A stretch of 64,000 nucleotides of DNA from Longilinea arvoryzae. Lineage in GTDB: Bacteria; Chloroflexota; Anaerolineae; Anaerolineales; Anaerolineaceae. How positions within the stretch are numbered: position 1 is the stretch's first letter; each line of letters starts with the position of its first letter. Positions 62,637 to 64,000 of the stretch are shown here, in pieces. The notes under the pieces were generated by a model that had not been told where the DNA came from, searched no databases, and saw only the letters and a program-made list of their open reading frames with translations. Position numbers and translations under genes: made by a program. Location: positions 3,562,724 to 3,626,723 of the forward strand of contig NZ_DF967972.1 of assembly GCF_001050235.1 (NCBI RefSeq). Direction: 5' to 3'.

Positions 62637-64000
62637 ATGGATGCAAACACCGCTTTTACACTGGTTCTCGGGCTGCCCCTGGTAGCTTCTCCGATCGTAT
62701 ATCTGGTCGGGCGTCTCTGGGCGCGCCAAAACGGCAGCTCCAGCAATGCCAATCCGGCCCGCTGGCTGGCGATCCTGGCGCTGCTGGCTGCGGGCGTCTT
62801 CACTTACTTTGCCGGAGTTGGCGCGACTGCCACGTACACCGGCATCACCCTGACCTTTGGGGACCTCAGCCTGACCATGGACGGTCTTGGGCTGTTCCTG
62901 ACGGTCACCGTCCTGGCGTTGGGTTTGATGGCCACCCTCTACTCGACCAAATACATGGAAGCCACAGTCGGCGAAGAAAAATTCTACGCCCTGTTGGTCG
63001 CCATGATCGGCGCCATCATCGGCCTGGGCTGCGCCACGGACGTGTTCAACATGTGGCTGTGGTTCGAGCTCATGGCCGTCACCTCCTACTTCCTAGTTGC
63101 CTTCTACCGCGATCAAAAGGCATCCCTCGAAGCCGGCATCAAATACCTGGTCCAGAGCGCCACCGGTTCGACGCTGGTGATGCTGGGGCTTGCCCTGACG
63201 TTTGCCGCCACCGGAACCATGCGTTTCGACCTGCTGCGTCAGGCGGCTCAATCCGCCAATCCGCTCCTGCTGGCGGCCGGCGCGTTGTTCGTCATCGGTT
63301 TTGGCGTCAAATCCGCCCTCGTTCCCCTGCACACCTGGCTGCCGGACGCGCATTCGCAGGCGCCCAGCGGCATTAGCGCCATGCTTTCCGGCATCGTCAT
63401 CGAAGCCGGTTTGGTGGCCATGCTGCGCTCTCTGAGCTGCCTGTATGCCACCAGCACCAGCCATATCTGGGGCATCCTGCTCCTTGTCTTTGGCGCGCTG
63501 AACCTGCTGGTCGGCAACCTGATGGCCCTGCGCCAGACCGAAGTCAAACGCCTGTTGGCCTACTCCAGCGTCAGCCAGGTCGGCTACATGCTGCTCGGCT
63601 TTGGCATGGCTTTCACCTACGGCGCCGCCGATGGCGCGGTGGGCGGTTTCTTCCACCTGTTCAACCATGCGCTGATGAAGGGCCTGGCCTTCCTTGCGGC
63701 CGGCGCCCTGCTGTATGCACTCTACATCGCCAACGACCGCCACGGCGCGTTGACGCTGAATGACCTGAACGGCGCCTCCCGGCGCTACCCGGTCACGGCG
63801 TTCTGCCTCAGTCTGGCGGTTCTGGCCCTGGGTGGGCTGCCTCCGCTGGCCGGCTTTATGTCCAAATGGCAGATCTTTGCCTCCGGTTTCGAAACGGGCA
63901 ATACCGTGGCCATCGCCCTGGTCATCTTCGCGGCGCTCAACAGCGTGCTCTCCCTGGGCTACTATGCGCCCATGGTCAACCGACTGTACCGTAACGAGCC
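62637..64000 (+). CDS. NuoM/NuoN-like proton-translocating subunit (3' end outside window)
   Basis: The frame opens at ATG 62637 with GGAGG nearby and stays open to the window end, giving 454 residues so far. It is a second antiporter-like subunit: helix-5 Glu in WLWFELMAVTSYFLVAF, helix-7 Lys in FGVKSALVPLHTWLPDAH, and a helix-12 Lys in NHALMKGLAFLAAG. Typical NuoM/NuoN proteins have about 480-510 residues, so perhaps 30-60 are missing. NuoM and NuoN cannot be told apart safely here; Mrp subunit D is a further alternative. The gene continues the ion-pump operon. Confidence 0.85.
   Translation, partial: MDANTAFTLVLGLPLVASPIVYLVGRLWARQNGSSSNANPARWLAILALLAAGVFTYFAGVGATATYTGITLTFGDLSLTMDGLGLFLTVTVLALGLMATLYSTKYMEATVGEEKFYALLVAMIGAIIGLGCATDVFNMWLWFELMAVTSYFLVAFYRDQKASLEAGIKYLVQSATGSTLVMLGLALTFAATGTMRFDLLRQAAQSANPLLLAAGALFVIGFGVKSALVPLHTWLPDAHSQAPSGISAMLSGIVIEAGLVAMLRSLSCLYATSTSHIWGILLLVFGALNLLVGNLMALRQTEVKRLLAYSSVSQVGYMLLGFGMAFTYGAADGAVGGFFHLFNHALMKGLAFLAAGALLYALYIANDRHGALTLNDLNGASRRYPVTAFCLSLAVLALGGLPPLAGFMSKWQIFASGFETGNTVAIALVIFAALNSVLSLGYYAPMVNRLYRNE

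Overview
This 64 kb window is a moderately GC-rich chromosomal stretch. It is dense with genes and mostly housekeeping: I see no insertion sequence, prophage, CRISPR array or rRNA. Gene content suggests a Chloroflexota bacterium, most likely class Anaerolineae: a very long SecA without the C-terminal zinc motif, a four-domain S1 protein, a DUF3090/SCO1664 pair, LiaF-like multi-membrane clusters, and many lipoproteins and membrane proteins with modest cell-wall gene content. This assignment is inference; no marker such as 16S rRNA is present.

Layout. 1-3.2 kb: an ABC exporter (ATPase truncated by the window edge, plus a two-repeat FtsX/MacB-type permease). 3.3-10.3 kb: rplS, a C26 glutamine-amidotransferase-like hydrolase, murI, the DUF3090/SCO1664 pair, hom, an unrecognised gene, a folK fused to a YdeI/OmpD-like domain, and folP. 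10.4-15.3 kb: a complete 2-oxoacid dehydrogenase complex (E1alpha, E1beta, E2, E3), closest to the branched-chain type. 15.3-22.6 kb: secA (1355 codons), rpsA, an M19 dipeptidase and a small membrane protein. 22.6-30.7 kb: a ferredoxin-NADP reductase, a membrane-anchored protein followed by an active/inactive M16 peptidase pair, acpS, a phosphoesterase, a ParB-like protein, and a divergent operon with a degenerate FtsK-like ATPase and a 74-aa partner. 30.8-35.5 kb: a rhodanese, a SufU-like scaffold, frr, uppS, cdsA and glpX. 35.5-39.5 kb: a SIMPL lipoprotein and four LiaF-like/toast-rack membrane genes on the minus strand. 39.8-53.6 kb: a CDF transporter, a PP2C-like/beta-propeller membrane protein with an S51 peptidase, polX, a D-threonine-aldolase-like enzyme, a site-2 protease, a selenocysteine tRNA gene (selC), an ATP-grasp ligase, a PAP2 phosphatase, a nucleotidyltransferase, and an orphan family-5 substrate-binding protein. 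53.8-59.8 kb: a giant alpha-2-macroglobulin lipoprotein. 60-64 kb: a complex-I/Mrp-like ion-pump operon (NuoJ-, K-, L-like and a truncated NuoM/N-like), preceded by a perfect TGTGA-N6-TCACA site.

The most unusual signals are these: (i) the substrate-binding protein at 51963-53603 has family-5 segments in circularly permuted order at normal overall length; (ii) SecA is enlarged by one insertion in NBD2 and a bigger one between the helical wing and the last scaffold helices; (iii) FolK is fused to a YdeI/OmpD-like domain; (iv) the alpha-2-macroglobulin has lost its thioester Cys and Gln; (v) selC shows that the genome decodes UGA as selenocysteine, although no selenoprotein gene is visible here; (vi) a small operon encodes an FtsK-like ATPase with a ruined Walker A. 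Start codons were chosen from ribosome-binding sites and family lengths. Several ends differ from the longest open frame, and the evidence fields say why.
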